Of a stretch of 64,000 bases of DNA, positions 32,283-43,396 are shown in pieces. Made by a program: the position numbers and the translations under genes. The notes under the pieces are model-generated. The model had not been told where the DNA came from. It was given only the letters and a program-made list of their open reading frames with translations, and ran no database searches. Origin of the DNA: Thalassia testudinum (lineage: Eukaryota > Streptophyta > Magnoliopsida > Alismatales > Hydrocharitaceae). The stretch is from contig JAZHRO010000014.1 in assembly GCA_037157565.1 (NCBI GenBank), positions 104,997,501 to 105,061,500 of the forward strand, read 5' to 3'. Position 1 is the first letter of the stretch. The number at the start of each line of letters is the position of its first letter.

Positions 32283-33593
32283 TGTTAAACTGTAAACACA
32301 TAGAAATTCAAGTTTCTGAGGGGTTCTCACAAAAAATACATATTAAAAAAATTCAAAAAAGATTGAAAAAAAATAACAAGAAAAATGGGAAAAGGGGAGG
32401 AAAATTTTGAGAATTGATTGCATATCATTCATGAGGAGGAAAAGAGGAAATGATTCAAAATGTCTAAAAGGAGCAACATTCAAAAACAAAATAATAGTCG
32501 TTGTAAATGATTATGGGATCTACTTAAGTTCTAAACCAAATCAAAAGAAAGAAAAATCAAAGTTCAAAAGCATTAAGAAACATGGAGATTAGCACAAGTG
32601 CTAATCTTAGGCCTCTTAGATCTATTTCAGGATTTAAATACTCACATATTTGTTAAGATCTGAATTAGTCCTCAAGAGGTTGAGGAAAGTGAGAAGCTTA
32701 TATATTAGGTACAAGGCTTAAGGATTATTCAGCCCCATTGCCTGCCTTTTGGTTTGCAAGACTTGGTAACCTAAGCACCCAAAATCACACACTTAGTATG
32801 GTTCAATGCGCTTAACAAAGAAAAATCTGCCAAAAGTGTTCTGTTCTGAAAAATCATCTCAAAGATCTAGCTTAGGAGCGGCTCGACAACACAAGTTAAT
32901 TGGACAAGTTCCCGATGCGGAGAGGTGGGAAATTCCCCTCAAAGATGCGTAATAACATATCATCTCCTCAGTGCTTGTCTCCTAGGATATCTAAATATCC
33001 TACTGGGGCATGTTAACACCTTATGCTAGTTCAGGTGCCATGGGCAGGATTATCCCGAAATGTCGATTGCCAAGGCCTAAATTTAGCTACAAAATGACAT
33101 GGGCGGCACTATCTCAAAGTGTCGAAAGCCGGGGTTCTAGGGGTCTCCATGGGTGGTGTTATCCCAAAACATCGAAAGCCAGGGACCCTTCGAGGATTGA
33201 TGATGGAGACGAGGAATCTGATACAGATAATGTTTTGAGCTAATCTGAGGCTAAATCTAAGGAAATCTAAGAAGAAAAGATAGAGAAAACTCTCCAAAAA
33301 TAAATCCTTCTATCCCTCTCCTTACAAAAATGCATTGGCAAACTGAACCAAGACACGATACGTCTTTGCACAGGTGCTTTAACCGCTGGGTTCAACAAAC
33401 CTTTGGGTAGTTTTTGTGGACCGTAGAAACCTTCGCGGCAAACCGAGGCTAAAGCTAGTCAAGTTTGGATCTTGATTGGTACTTGAGTACCTCTAGGCCT
33501 ATCATTAGCATTCTGACCTAATTTCTAGAGTAGTACGAATCAGAAATCTGAACTTAAAGGCATGGTCTAGAAAATTAGTTAATTTCCTAAGAC
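32283..33593 (+). other. Element B non-coding 3' tail
   Basis: A-rich at 32330-32400; no supported ORF. It contains three diverged copies of a 37-bp unit (33039-33184). Confidence 0.6.
33039..33184 (+). repeat. Three copies of a 37-bp unit in the element B tail
   Basis: Copies start at 33039, 33098 and 33148. Each reads CATGGGNNGNNNTATC(C/T)C, then AAA, then TCGA(A/T)(A/T)GCC and GG. They are spaced 50-59 bp apart with unrelated spacers. Confidence 0.75.
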
Positions 33594-33630
33594 TTTGCTA
33601 AGGGACTAGCAAAAGTTAGGCAAGGGGGTA
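33594..33630 (+). promoter_or_regulatory. Element B pre-PPT hairpin and polypurine tract
   Basis: TTTGCTA-AGGGAC-TAGCAAA is followed by AGGCAAGGGGGTA, directly before the second LTR. Confidence 0.75.
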
Positions 33631-34290
33631 TATGATAACATCATCATCAGTCATAACTAGCTTTAATTAGTCATAATCAATTAACAAATGCTCCTACATG
33701 ATCACCGAAGAGTCATAATTCACTATATATCCATTCTGAGAAGAGTGCATTAAATCAAGGTTAATTCTATAGTTTTAACAGCATATTATGAATGCATAAA
33801 AATCATGAGATTTCCCAAGGGTTCATCTAAGGACAAATGATCATTAATTACTAATAATTGGGTTCACGCAAATAGATGGATTTTCACGTATTTCGAGAAT
33901 TAACAGTAACCTAAAACCTTAATTTCAGACCTGCTTAAATAACAGAGGTTCTAGTCAGAATAAAATTTATCTAAACCTTCTAAAATTCATGGAAAATATT
34001 CTATAAGGTTTGGTAACCTTGATTTCACCTTTGGAACCCATTTTGACCTAAAACAGAGTCTCAGATAGAAAGTTGCCCTAATTTGGGTTTCTGCACAAAT
34101 TACCCAATCAAACTTGGTCTAAACTGAAATCCAACTTCACCACTAGATTTCTCGAGTTCAAATTAGGTTTGTACCAAAATCTGGGCCCAATTAGAGATCA
34201 TCTTGACCTAGTTTGCATTTTGGTCCAATCAAACTCTTTCTTTCTCAAATAGCCCCTCAACTTTTGAATTATTTGCAATCAAGCCCTTAG
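33631..34290 (+). repeat. Element B LTR2, left part
   Basis: TATGATAACATCATCATCAG matches the start of LTR1. It is interrupted after AAGCCCTTAG by solo LTR C and resumes at 45853. Confidence 0.85.
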
Positions 34291-35969
34291 TGATGGGTTA
34301 TTTCTCAACACAGTTAATTAAGTTAATTAAACTTAATTAATTGCATCATAAAGTAACTTAGGTTAACTCATATTAATGTTGGAATTGTAGTATAGGGTCA
34401 AGTTAACCTAACATTTTAGAATTTAAGTTCTTTTCTAACTGGTTGAGTCTACGTCGTTCACTGGGAGACATAATCATAAGCTTAATTTATATTAATCCGC
34501 AAGCATTAATTAACAACTACTTAATTAATCAGATTATAATTAACAATACTTTAAACACATGAATATAGCACAAGAGATTAACAATTAAAAGCATGCAATA
34601 TTCTATTGAAGAAGAAACAAGTTTACTAGAGAAGTTTGTCATTTAAGACCAAGTAAATAGATTTATTACAACTTCTTACAAGAATATAAGGCAAAGAAAT
34701 GAAATTACTAGAGTTATCATGGCCATTACAACGTTAAAAGCTCAAAAACATGTAATATAGCAGCTTCAGCCCTGAAATCAGACATCTGAAAAGAGAATTA
34801 AATGACTTAAAAAAAATAAATTGGAATTCTGATAGAGCATACAGACGTCTAATCTATATCATTTCATTCTTCGTCTAAATCTTTGTTCTTTCTCTTCTCT
34901 CTTCATTCTCTCGAGCTCTCTTTGTTAACTCTCTTCGTTAGTCTCTTCTTTTCTTTTATCTTTTTCACTTAGCTTCCCTCAGTTTCTTAAGCTCTCTCAC
35001 TTTCTCGACCTCTTCTCCTTTCTTATTTATCCTCTTTTATTTCCTTAACCGTGCACTCTTCTTTTCTTCTCTTATTCTTCTATCTTCCTTAACCACTTCT
35101 TTCTTACTGTGCTTTTACATACTCCACACTTAATCGATTTTAGATCTCACTTAACCCATTAATTCTTTATTTAATCAAAAATTTGTTTAATGGGAAACAC
35201 GAGCTTTTCGAGGATATACAACACCCTCACGGGTGGGACCAAACCCTACTAGGCCCCTACCTAGTTCTTATTAGGTGGATTATTCGTATTTTTAGATCAT
35301 GCACAGTATTGGGCCCAATCAGGCCCACTCACATCCACGCCATCGCTCGGGCCCACACGCACGCACCTATGCACACGCACACTCGAGCACATGCACACGC
35401 ACGCACCCATGAAACCAATGCTCAATTCTCTTTGCGCCCTGCGCTAACGACCGAGAGGTCGTAGCGCAAAAGAGTAATATACCATGTCATGCACTCCAAA
35501 ATCTCTTGTATGGGACTATCTACAGCAGCTCCAAGTCGATCTTCACATCAGGATTCTAGCCGACTCATGTGATCAATCAGATCGAGCAAAGGCTCTATGG
35601 AAAGCTCTAGATGAGCTGTATTAAATTTTAACACCAATTTGGTGTTTGGATCTCAACTAGTCCATCGATTTGATGGACGAACTTGGCAGTTTTACCACGA
35701 CGAAATGGCCTTGTAGAGAGAAGGATTCAGGTCTAATGATTTGCAGAGAGGTATTTGTTCCCAACTGAAGGCCTGAGTACCTTCAGTGACTCATTCTGCA
35801 TCAAATAGAGAAGGAAAGGGAGTTTGGAGTATGCTCAAGAAGCAGCAGAAGCTGATGAGCTTCGTGAAGGAGATCAGATCTCGAATTTGAGCTCAGAATT
35901 TGCTAGCAGAGAGATGAAACACTAAAGAACCAATCTAAATGGTTTCAGAAGGTAAAAAGAAATCGATTT

Positions 35970-35974
35970 GGGCA
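35970..35974. repeat. Target-site duplication of element D, left copy (GGGCA)
   Basis: The right copy is GGGTA at 43397-43401, one C to T difference. Confidence 0.7.
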
Positions 35975-37454
35975 TGATATAGACACATCTATTTAGGTTA
36001 AAATATCTATTTATGCATGTTCTTAAGCTTAGATTCGCATTCCATATTATAAATATTGCATAGCATGCATCATTTTGCATTTAGAGTAGTTGTTTATATT
36101 TTAGGTTAATTAGGTCCTTTTTATGGTCAGGAGAGAAGAAGACTTATTTCAGGGTCTCGGATGGATGATCGGAACGTACGGATCTGATTAGGACAACAAT
36201 CGGAGTCTAACGCCTCTAAAATCATCTAGATCGGAGAACAATAGCATCATACGAAGTCCGAGGAAGATCAACGACCAGGGGCAATGTGACATCCATATGG
36301 GTTTCGGATGGAAAATCTGACCATACGGATGGATTCAGAGCGACGATCGCAATCCAACAGCGCGGGAATCATCTGGATCTGAGCACCGTAGCACCCTCTA
36401 GAAAAGAAAGAAGAATGGACGATCCAGATGGTGCCATGTGGCACCATCCAAGCCGCCCAACATCGGCCAGCAGCAACGCACACCCATAGCCGCTGCCACG
36501 CACAGCCACAGCGCACGCTCACAGATGAAACCGCGCACAGAAGCAGCGCAGCGCATGCCAGCGCACGCACGCGCACGGCACGAGGAGCATGAGCGCGTGA
36601 TGCGCACACCAACGTGCATCAGCGGAGTAGATCTTCAGCGACGTGTGCCTTTAGTGATGCTTGCAACTATCACTAATGGTCTGCGAATGCTAGCAAGGGA
36701 TTTGAAGGGCGGATCTTCAGCAACACCTGCAGTGACGTTTATGGACGTCAGTAATGACCCAAATTCGAATTTGTTCTTCCTCCACTATAAAAGGGCCTAC
36801 CCACCACCATTCCAAACCATCTCTTCCTTTCTTCCTCTCACCACCTCCAAGGCTCTAGAGAGAGCTTGTCCCAAGCACGAGATACTCCTCTAGAGTAGAA
36901 AATCAAATAGTTTTCCCTCCCCTCATCCCCATTCATGGAGCATCCCGTGGCCATCCTCTCACCACTCTTCAGGAAGATCCTCGCCGCGATGCCGTCCTGC
37001 CCCATCCTCCGTCCTCCTTCGTCCCGCTCCTCACCACCTTCCTCCAAGCGACGTCAGAGCGAGTCGTCCTCCAAGCAACCATCGAGGGGGATTTCTCTCA
37101 CCTCTTTCTATCTTTTTACGCTTTCGTAGTGTAGTTTTCCTGCTTTCGTAGTTGTAACAAACAATTTTTGATAAATAGATGATTGTTTCTCTCTCTCTCT
37201 CCCTCTCTCTCTTATATTTTTGCAAGTAAATAAAGCTTTCATCGACCTAATTTCTTGCTTGTTAAAAATACCAAAAAAATTAGAAAAGCCAAAAATGAAA
37301 TAAATAAATAAAAGTGAATGTTCGCCTCCCCATGTTCGACCCAAGACTCACTTTTCCAGTTTTGGTTATAAATTTTATTTGACCGCGCGTTTTGCAACTA
37401 CAACGTCAGGTTACTCGTAACCCTGATTTCAAACTCGCGAAACACGTGCTATCA
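35975..37454 (+). repeat. Element D LTR1
   Basis: 1.48 kb, TGATATAGACACATC to CACGTGCTATCA. It contains a GC-rich CACGC/CAGCC block (36465-36610), the TATA box at 36786, and a CT microsatellite (37187-37213). Confidence 0.9.
36786..36793 (+). promoter_or_regulatory. TATA box of element D LTR1
   Basis: CCACTATAAAAGGGCC, a near-consensus plant TATA box, conserved in LTR2 at 42704-42711. Transcription would start about 30 bp downstream. Confidence 0.7.
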
Positions 37455-37457
37455 TTT

Positions 37458-37475
37458 TGGCGCCGTTGCCGGGAA
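37458..37475 (+). promoter_or_regulatory. Element D primer-binding site, tRNA-Asp type
   Basis: TGGCGCCGTTGCCGGGAA, one base different from the canonical site and the best-preserved PBS of the gypsy-type elements here. Confidence 0.85.
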
Positions 37476-38710
37476 GGCAACGCTCTTTGGTTTTTTTTCC
37501 CGTGTTTTTCTTCTGCCTTACCTAACTTTTATCTCATTTTTTCTCTAATCTTACTGTGATTGCAAGTACTCTTCTGAGGCGGGCCAAAGCGGTTAGATCG
37601 AAGAAAAGTGCAGATGAAGGTTCTGTAAGTGTCCCCCACAATAACCGTACCTTAGTTTTCATTCCATAACCTAATAACTCAAACCCAAATCAACTTAGGT
37701 GCTTTTCATAAACCCTAAGATAGATTTGATTGTTTGTTTGCCACCACCACTCACCTCGCCATCCACATAAATAAAAAGAAAAAAAGTGTTATCTGATTGT
37801 GGGATTTTTTGAAAGAGACACACCTTAACACCCACAACTCTCGACTTAAGGCGCACCACTCCACTTTGATTCTACCACTTAACTGGGATCTAACCTGTGG
37901 ACCCGATACACTTCAACTCAAAACAAATAAGTGACTAGAAATCTAATTAGGCTAAGACATTGTGTGCCTTAATATGTGGTGCGAATAAGTCAATTGATTG
38001 ATTTGTTTGGGCCGCACCACTCAAATTAAAAGCGATTCATCAAGTAGCTTGCCACTTAGGGTTGATTCTTTGGGCTGAATCAGGCACTCCACATTTTTTC
38101 TCTGATTTCGAAAGGAATATATCATCACCAGTGCTTGCAAAACTTGGAGTGTTCTCCTAAACTTGATTGAATATACCTAAGATTAAACCCTAAAAGCTAC
38201 TAAACAAGGTTAAACCCTAAAAGACACATTATCAAATAACCTTGTTTGCAAACCCTGGTTGTTCACGCACACATATTTTAACTGATCATTAAGGGCACAA
38301 CCCATCTAAAGGGCCCAACACATTCTAAGAGCACAATCATCCCAAACCTAATTAAAACTAAGTAGATGTTGGCCTTAAGGATTGATTCGCTCTTTTAGGC
38401 TCAAACTGAGATTTTTTTCAATTAATATGCTTCTGCTGGTCCATCTGATGTCTAGCTAGGGGAGTAGCATCAAATGACTGCGGCTGGGAGGTACACTAGG
38501 AATTGGAGGCGCAAGCCAGAGGAAGAACCTTCTCCCCAGTCCCTTCTTCTAACTGGTTGGATTGACCAGATAAAAGTAAACTAAATCATTTATAATCTCA
38601 AGACGGGTCCTGAGAGTCTGTAGGTCTTCAGGCTACCCACATAAGGACAGGGTTGATTGATTGTACTGCAAGGCACCTTTCTCTATTCTAATTTCCCTCC
38701 TTACTTCACC
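37476..38710 (+). other. Element D leader with splice-donor-like GTAAGTG
   Basis: TTCT|GTAAGTG at 37621-37631 lies 167 nt after the PBS start. The segment 38280-38400 matches the G1 leader. No ORF is supported. Confidence 0.55.
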
Positions 38711-39577
38711 ATGTATCCTTCCTCTTCTTACACGCATTTCCCATCCTATCCTCCTACCACCACTTATCCCCAAGATGATTACTATTCCGACTTGACTTGT
38801 AATTACCCATCCACTAGCCAGGATGACTTTGATTAGGGATACGAATCCGGACCTCAGTGTCCAGGGTCTAACCCTGGACAATAAGACTATGATTACTATC
38901 CTTCCCAGAGCTACAATGATTATAGATCTCCACCCTTTGATGATCAACCTAACCAGATCTACAATCATAAAAGATATGCTGATTGTAACACTTACCCTCC
39001 CTAGAATTATGCTGAATATAGGTCACCACCATTCTTTGAACAACCCTAGACGACCTACTATCAAGGAGGAACCCGAGAACCTCATTATCTTGACTCCCCT
39101 AGAATGAACCCAAACCCACCCAACTTGAAACCGAACCAGTCGGTTCAGGTGAACCAGATCCAAGACAGGGTGTTAGCTAACTTAAGGAACACCATACAAT
39201 CTTTAGAAGCCCAGCCAACATCATGAACTGAAGCATTGGAGCCTATGATAAAATTGATCGATGAGCTGAATAGCTCTTTATTGGATTTGCTCCAAGGTGT
39301 TAGGGATAGGGACCTAGGTGAGTTTCTTCTTGGGAAATTATCAAGGTTGAGGATGAACTTTGTGGTTGCCCTAGTCAAATCTTGGGATGATTCTCAAAAT
39401 GAACCCCCTTCAGGAGAGCCAATGTCTGAACCCGCTCAGGCACCTGTCAGGGGGGATATATTTTCTGAGACCGAGGATGACCAGGTTGGGCTAGAGCAAC
39501 CCATTGAGGATGAACCGATTGATTCACCCGAGATCCTCGAGCCAGGTAATGAGGAAACATATGTCTCTTTGAACTAG
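38711..39577 (+). pseudogene. Element D ORF, 5' part: Tyr/Pro/Asp-rich protein with stops
   Basis: ATG at 38711 opens MYPSSSYTHFPSYPPTTTYP, followed by DDYYSD and repeated YYPSQ/RSPPF elements. The frame runs to 39577 with about five internal stops, most of them TAG/TAA. The last 113 codons are intact (39236-39577): a helical segment (IKLIDELNSSLLDLLQGV) then an acidic Pro-rich stretch (EPIEDEPIDSPEILEPG). It has no similarity to G1 gag that I can see. Unknown function; low complexity at the N-terminus recalls the gag-like ORF of A. Confidence 0.5.
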
Positions 39578-39606
39578 GAAATGACAATCGATTTTGAGAC
39601 ATATAA

Positions 39607-40220
39607 ATGAGGATCATGGATTCTTTGATTCTGAGGGTGAAGAATCTCTTAGTGAAGTCTCACTTGAGCGTAAGGAAGATGATTTTAGTTAGACAAATGG
39701 GCATGAGGAATCTGACAAACCAGTTGATAGCCCAATTATTGAAGATTTGGATTCAGTTGGGGCTAACATGGAGGATTCGAATCCTCATTTACTAGAGGAT
39801 TCAATCAATAGCCCCATTCCTCATCCGCACCCCAAAGAGCTGACTTCTGAGATCATTGTGCCCAAGTCAATCTTGATTCAGCAACTATTACTGGACCTGG
39901 GAGAATCATATGGGGTGAATGATATGCTAGAGGTCCTGGAGCCTGAGTTCTTGATGTTGGAGGATAGAATTGTTGAAATAAAAATTTGGGAGGCTAATTC
40001 TGAGGGAAGTTTGATTTTGGATCCAAGGGTACCTATTGACCTGAAACCACCAACTTTCTACAAGGACCCTTACGATATCTTTCATGTGCAACCCAAGCTA
40101 GAAATAACTGATTATTTTTCTAAGCTGAATGTTAAGTGGACATCTGAAACTAGTGAACCAAATCTACCTATTGTCTACCACTTTGGTCTTGGGTTGCACA
40201 TCACAAAACCGCAGTCCTGA
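39607..40220 (+). pseudogene. Element D ORF, 3' part: acidic protein fragment
   Basis: Two overlapping open frames, the better at 39747-40220 (157 codons). It is acidic with hydrophobic helices (SILIQQLLLDLGESYGVNDM, LEVLEPEFLMLEDRI). It includes FYKDPYDIFHVQP, which resembles HYQDPYDFTPHD in the element A protein at an equivalent distance before the post-ORF motif, a weak hint of common origin. It is a frameshifted continuation of the preceding ORF. Confidence 0.5.
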
Positions 40221-40426
40221 CCCCACAAGCTTAACAACCTTCAATTTTGAGTTATTTTCATCCAGAACCTGAAAACCACTTGACCCTGGGGTATGGGTCT
40301 GCATCATAATATGGTCCACGTCTGTGGACATCTTTGGTTGGCGGGTCTAAGAATCAATATTTTTATTTTGATTCTGACCCGCACTTGTGAATTCTCAATT
40401 TCTTCCTTGTATGTATTTTATGCCTA

Positions 40427-40446
40427 GCTGAAGGCATTATATTTAG
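40427..40446 (+). promoter_or_regulatory. Conserved post-ORF motif of element D
   Basis: GCTGAAGGCATTATATTTAG; see A 12091 and B 32001. Confidence 0.55.
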
Positions 40447-40568
40447 CATGTGTCTATATTTCACGTTCGCTACGGAGCTGACCGGATTCCTCATGATGTT
40501 CAAGTGATATTCTGTTTAATTCGCCCTTTTCATGTCTTCATTTTTACAATGAGGACATTACATCATTT

Positions 40569-40580
40569 AGGCATGGGGGG
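40569..40580 (+). promoter_or_regulatory. Central polypurine-like tract of element D
   Basis: AGGCATGGGGGG after ATGAGGACATTACATCATTT, 1.27 kb upstream of the terminal PPT. Confidence 0.6.
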
Positions 40581-41825
40581 TGGATACTTAATCCTAAAAT
40601 CATTTTGTTAACTTCATAGAATTTCTTTTAGTTTCTTTTAAGAAAATGAAAAAAAATGAAAATTCAAAAAGATAAAAAAAAAGAATAATTAGGAGAAAAA
40701 ACATAGGCATCTGGAAGTTATTAACTTTAGGAAATGATACGATATGACCTGAATACTTAGACTCTTCAGGTCTTCGGGCTTAATTATCCTGGGTGTCTAC
40801 TCCAATGTGGACTTAGTCTCGAATCCTCGCCAATTCAAATTCATTTTTAATTTGGCTAATAAATTGGGTCGATAAGTATATGACTTATCAACCCGCCCTC
40901 TGATTTGGGGGGACTTTAAGCCTAAGCATCTACACACATTTTTTCACTAACTCACTTTTCGACGATTTCTTCGAAAATTGGATAGCTAATGAACTATCTA
41001 GGGTAGTATGGCTGCAAGTTTTCAGTAGTAACAGCTCATCGGCCTGTTGTCCAGAGCCCAGTCACAAGACCATTTTCATTGTATTGCCTTTAAGTAAATC
41101 TTAGATCAGGGAAGCCACCTACTTAAAGAAAAAAAAATAAAAAGAAAAATAAAAAAAATAAAAAGAAAAATAAAAAAAAATAAAAAGGAGAAAAAAATAA
41201 AAAATAAACAAATGAAACCACACTTTACCGCACGAGTATGGCTGGCAAGTTGTCGATGGTAACAACTCATCGACCAGTTGTCTAGAACCCAGCTCACAAA
41301 AAAATGCATAATAATTCCCAAAACACTTAGGGAAGAAGTAGGGAAGTAGAATAAACCGAGGAAATATACACTGGGTTTGCCCTTATGTTGACCCCATAAA
41401 TAAAAGAAGTAGGGAGAAAGCTACCGTTCGAAAAGATAAACCTCTAGGCAAGGTAACCTAGGGTCGTAGAAACCTGAAGTCTGTTTTGAGAGCCGCCTAG
41501 TGAGTCTTTCACTATTTCCACAAGATGCTTAGCACTTAAAGTCCTTTTTGAGTCTTGGGCGAGGCGGGTAGCCGTAAAAAGTTATCCCGAAACTCTCAAA
41601 TTCCAAAAGTACAAAAAAAAATTAGAAAAGAAGAAAAATAAAAATATGTATATTTCCTTTTCAAATAAGGAGAGGACTTAGGCGGTTTGCATTCTGGCAG
41701 GCACCCGGGTACTGTTGAGTTTTCGTTGTTTAGGACCTTAGTTGAAATTTTCTATTGTTAATAAACGACTCAGGCCTAAGTGATCTAATCCTGATTTTGA
41801 TTTTATACATAGCATGTAGTTTAAT
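40581..41825 (+). other. Element D non-coding 3' tail
   Basis: Contains a duplicated 60-bp segment (41008-41068 and 41237-41298, each with TATGGCTG, AACAACTCATCG-like and TTGTC(C/T)AGA parts). An A/AAATAAAAAG simple-sequence block lies between them (41127-41205). No ORF is supported. Confidence 0.65.
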
Positions 41826-41861
41826 TTTGCTAGGGACTAGCAAAAGATAGGCATGGGGGCA
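41826..41861 (+). promoter_or_regulatory. Element D pre-PPT hairpin and polypurine tract
   Basis: TTTGCTAG-GGA-CTAGCAAA (41826-41844) is a perfect 8-bp stem. AGGCATGGGGGCA follows and abuts LTR2. Confidence 0.8.
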
Positions 41862-43396
41862 TGATATAGACACATCTATTTAGGTTAAATGTCTATCTAT
41901 GCATGTTCCTAAGCTTAGATTTGCATTCCATATTATAAATATTGATAGCATGCATCATTTTGCATTTAGAGTAGTTGCTTATATTTTAGGTTAATTAGGT
42001 CTTTTTTATGGTCAGGAGAGAAGAATACTTATTTCAAGGCCTTAGATGGATGATCGGACCATACGGATCTGATTAGGATTACGATCAGAGTCTAACGCCT
42101 CTAAAATCGTCTAGATCGGAGAACCGTAGCATCATACTAAGTCCAAGGAAGATCAACGTCCAGGGGGCAATGCGACATCCATACGGGTTTCGGATGGAAA
42201 ATCCGACCATACGGATGGATTCGGAGTAACGATCGCAATCCAACAGCGTAAGAATCATCTCGATCTGAGCACCGTAGCACCCTCTACAAAAGAAAGAAGA
42301 ATAGACGGCCTTGATGGCGCCACGTGGCACCATCCAGGCCGCCCAATGCTGACCAACAGGACTCACGCGCACAGCCGCTGCCGCGCGCAGCCCCCGCGCA
42401 TAGCCACAGCGCACGTGCACAGCCGCAGCTGGGCGCAACAACAGCGCGGCGCATGCCAGCACGGGCGCGCGTGCACAACGCGGGGGGCATGAGCACGTGA
42501 TGCGCGCGCCCACGCAGCACGTGATACGAACACCAGCAGAGAAGATCTTCAACGATGCACGCCTTTAGTGACGCTTGCAACTGTCATTAATGGTCTGCAT
42601 GCGCCAGCAAGAGGATTTAAAGGGTGGATCTTCAGCGACAGCTGCAGCAACGTTTATGGACGTCAGTAATGACCTAGATGCGAATTTGTTCTTCCTCCTC
42701 CACTATAAAAGGGCCTACCCACCACCATTCCAAACCATCTCTTCCTTTCTTACTCTCACCACCTCTAAGGCTCTAGAGAGAGCTTGTCCCAAGCCCGGGA
42801 TGCTCCTCTAGAGTAGAAAATCAAATAGCTTTGCCTCCCCTCATCCCCATTCGTGGAGCATCCCGTGGTCATCCTCTCACCACCCTTCGAGAAGAAGATC
42901 CTCGCCGCGATGCCGTCTTGCCCCATCCTCCGTCCTCCGGCTTCATCCTCCTTCATTTCACTCCTCACCACCTTCCTCCAGGCGACGTCAGAGCAAGTCA
43001 TCCTCCAAGCAACCATTGAGGGGGATTTCTCTCACCTCTTTCTCTCTTTTTACGCTTTCGTAGTGTAGTTTTCCTGCTTTCGTAGTTGTAACAAACAATT
43101 CTTGATAAATAGATGATTGTTTCTCTCTCTCTTATATTTTTGCAAGTAGATAAAGTTTTCATCGACCTAATCTCTTGCTTATTAAAAATACCAAAAAAAT
43201 TAGAAAAGACAAAAACAAAATAAACAAATAAAAGTAAAGCGCGGATTTCATAAAACCAAACGTTCGCCTCCCCGTGTTCGACCTGGGACTCACTTTTCGA
43301 GTTTCGGTCAAAAATTTTATTTGACCACACGTTTTGCAACTATGATGATGGGTTACTCGTAACCCTGATTTCAAACTCGCGAAACACATGCGATCA
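41862..43396 (+). repeat. Element D LTR2
   Basis: 1.54 kb, collinear with LTR1. The largest differences are in the GC-rich block at 42345-42540. TATAAAAG is at 42704-42711. Ends ACATGCGATCA. Confidence 0.9.

Larger units (their letters stand above)
35975..43396 (+). mobile_element. Element D: non-autonomous relative of G1, innermost layer of the nest
   Basis: LTR1 is 35975-37454, PBS 37458-37475, leader to 38710, degenerate ORFs 38711-40220, central purine tract 40569, PPT 41851-41861 and LTR2 41862-43396. Its LTR start, PBS surroundings and leader are homologous to G1 (minus strand, 21123-24308), but its coding region is unrelated to G1 gag-pol. It inserted last: it lies within C, which lies within B. 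Confidence 0.85.

Noticed and set aside
35338..35412. Regularly spaced CACGCAC/CACACGC repeats, considered as a CRISPR-like or satellite array
   Set aside because: Short simple-sequence run with no spacer-repeat structure, in a plant LTR.
36268..36893. Ala/Arg/Cys-rich ORFs on both strands in the D LTRs (also 42085-42580)
   Set aside because: They fall in the CACGC/CAGCC GC-rich block, differ strongly between the two LTRs, and have no domain.
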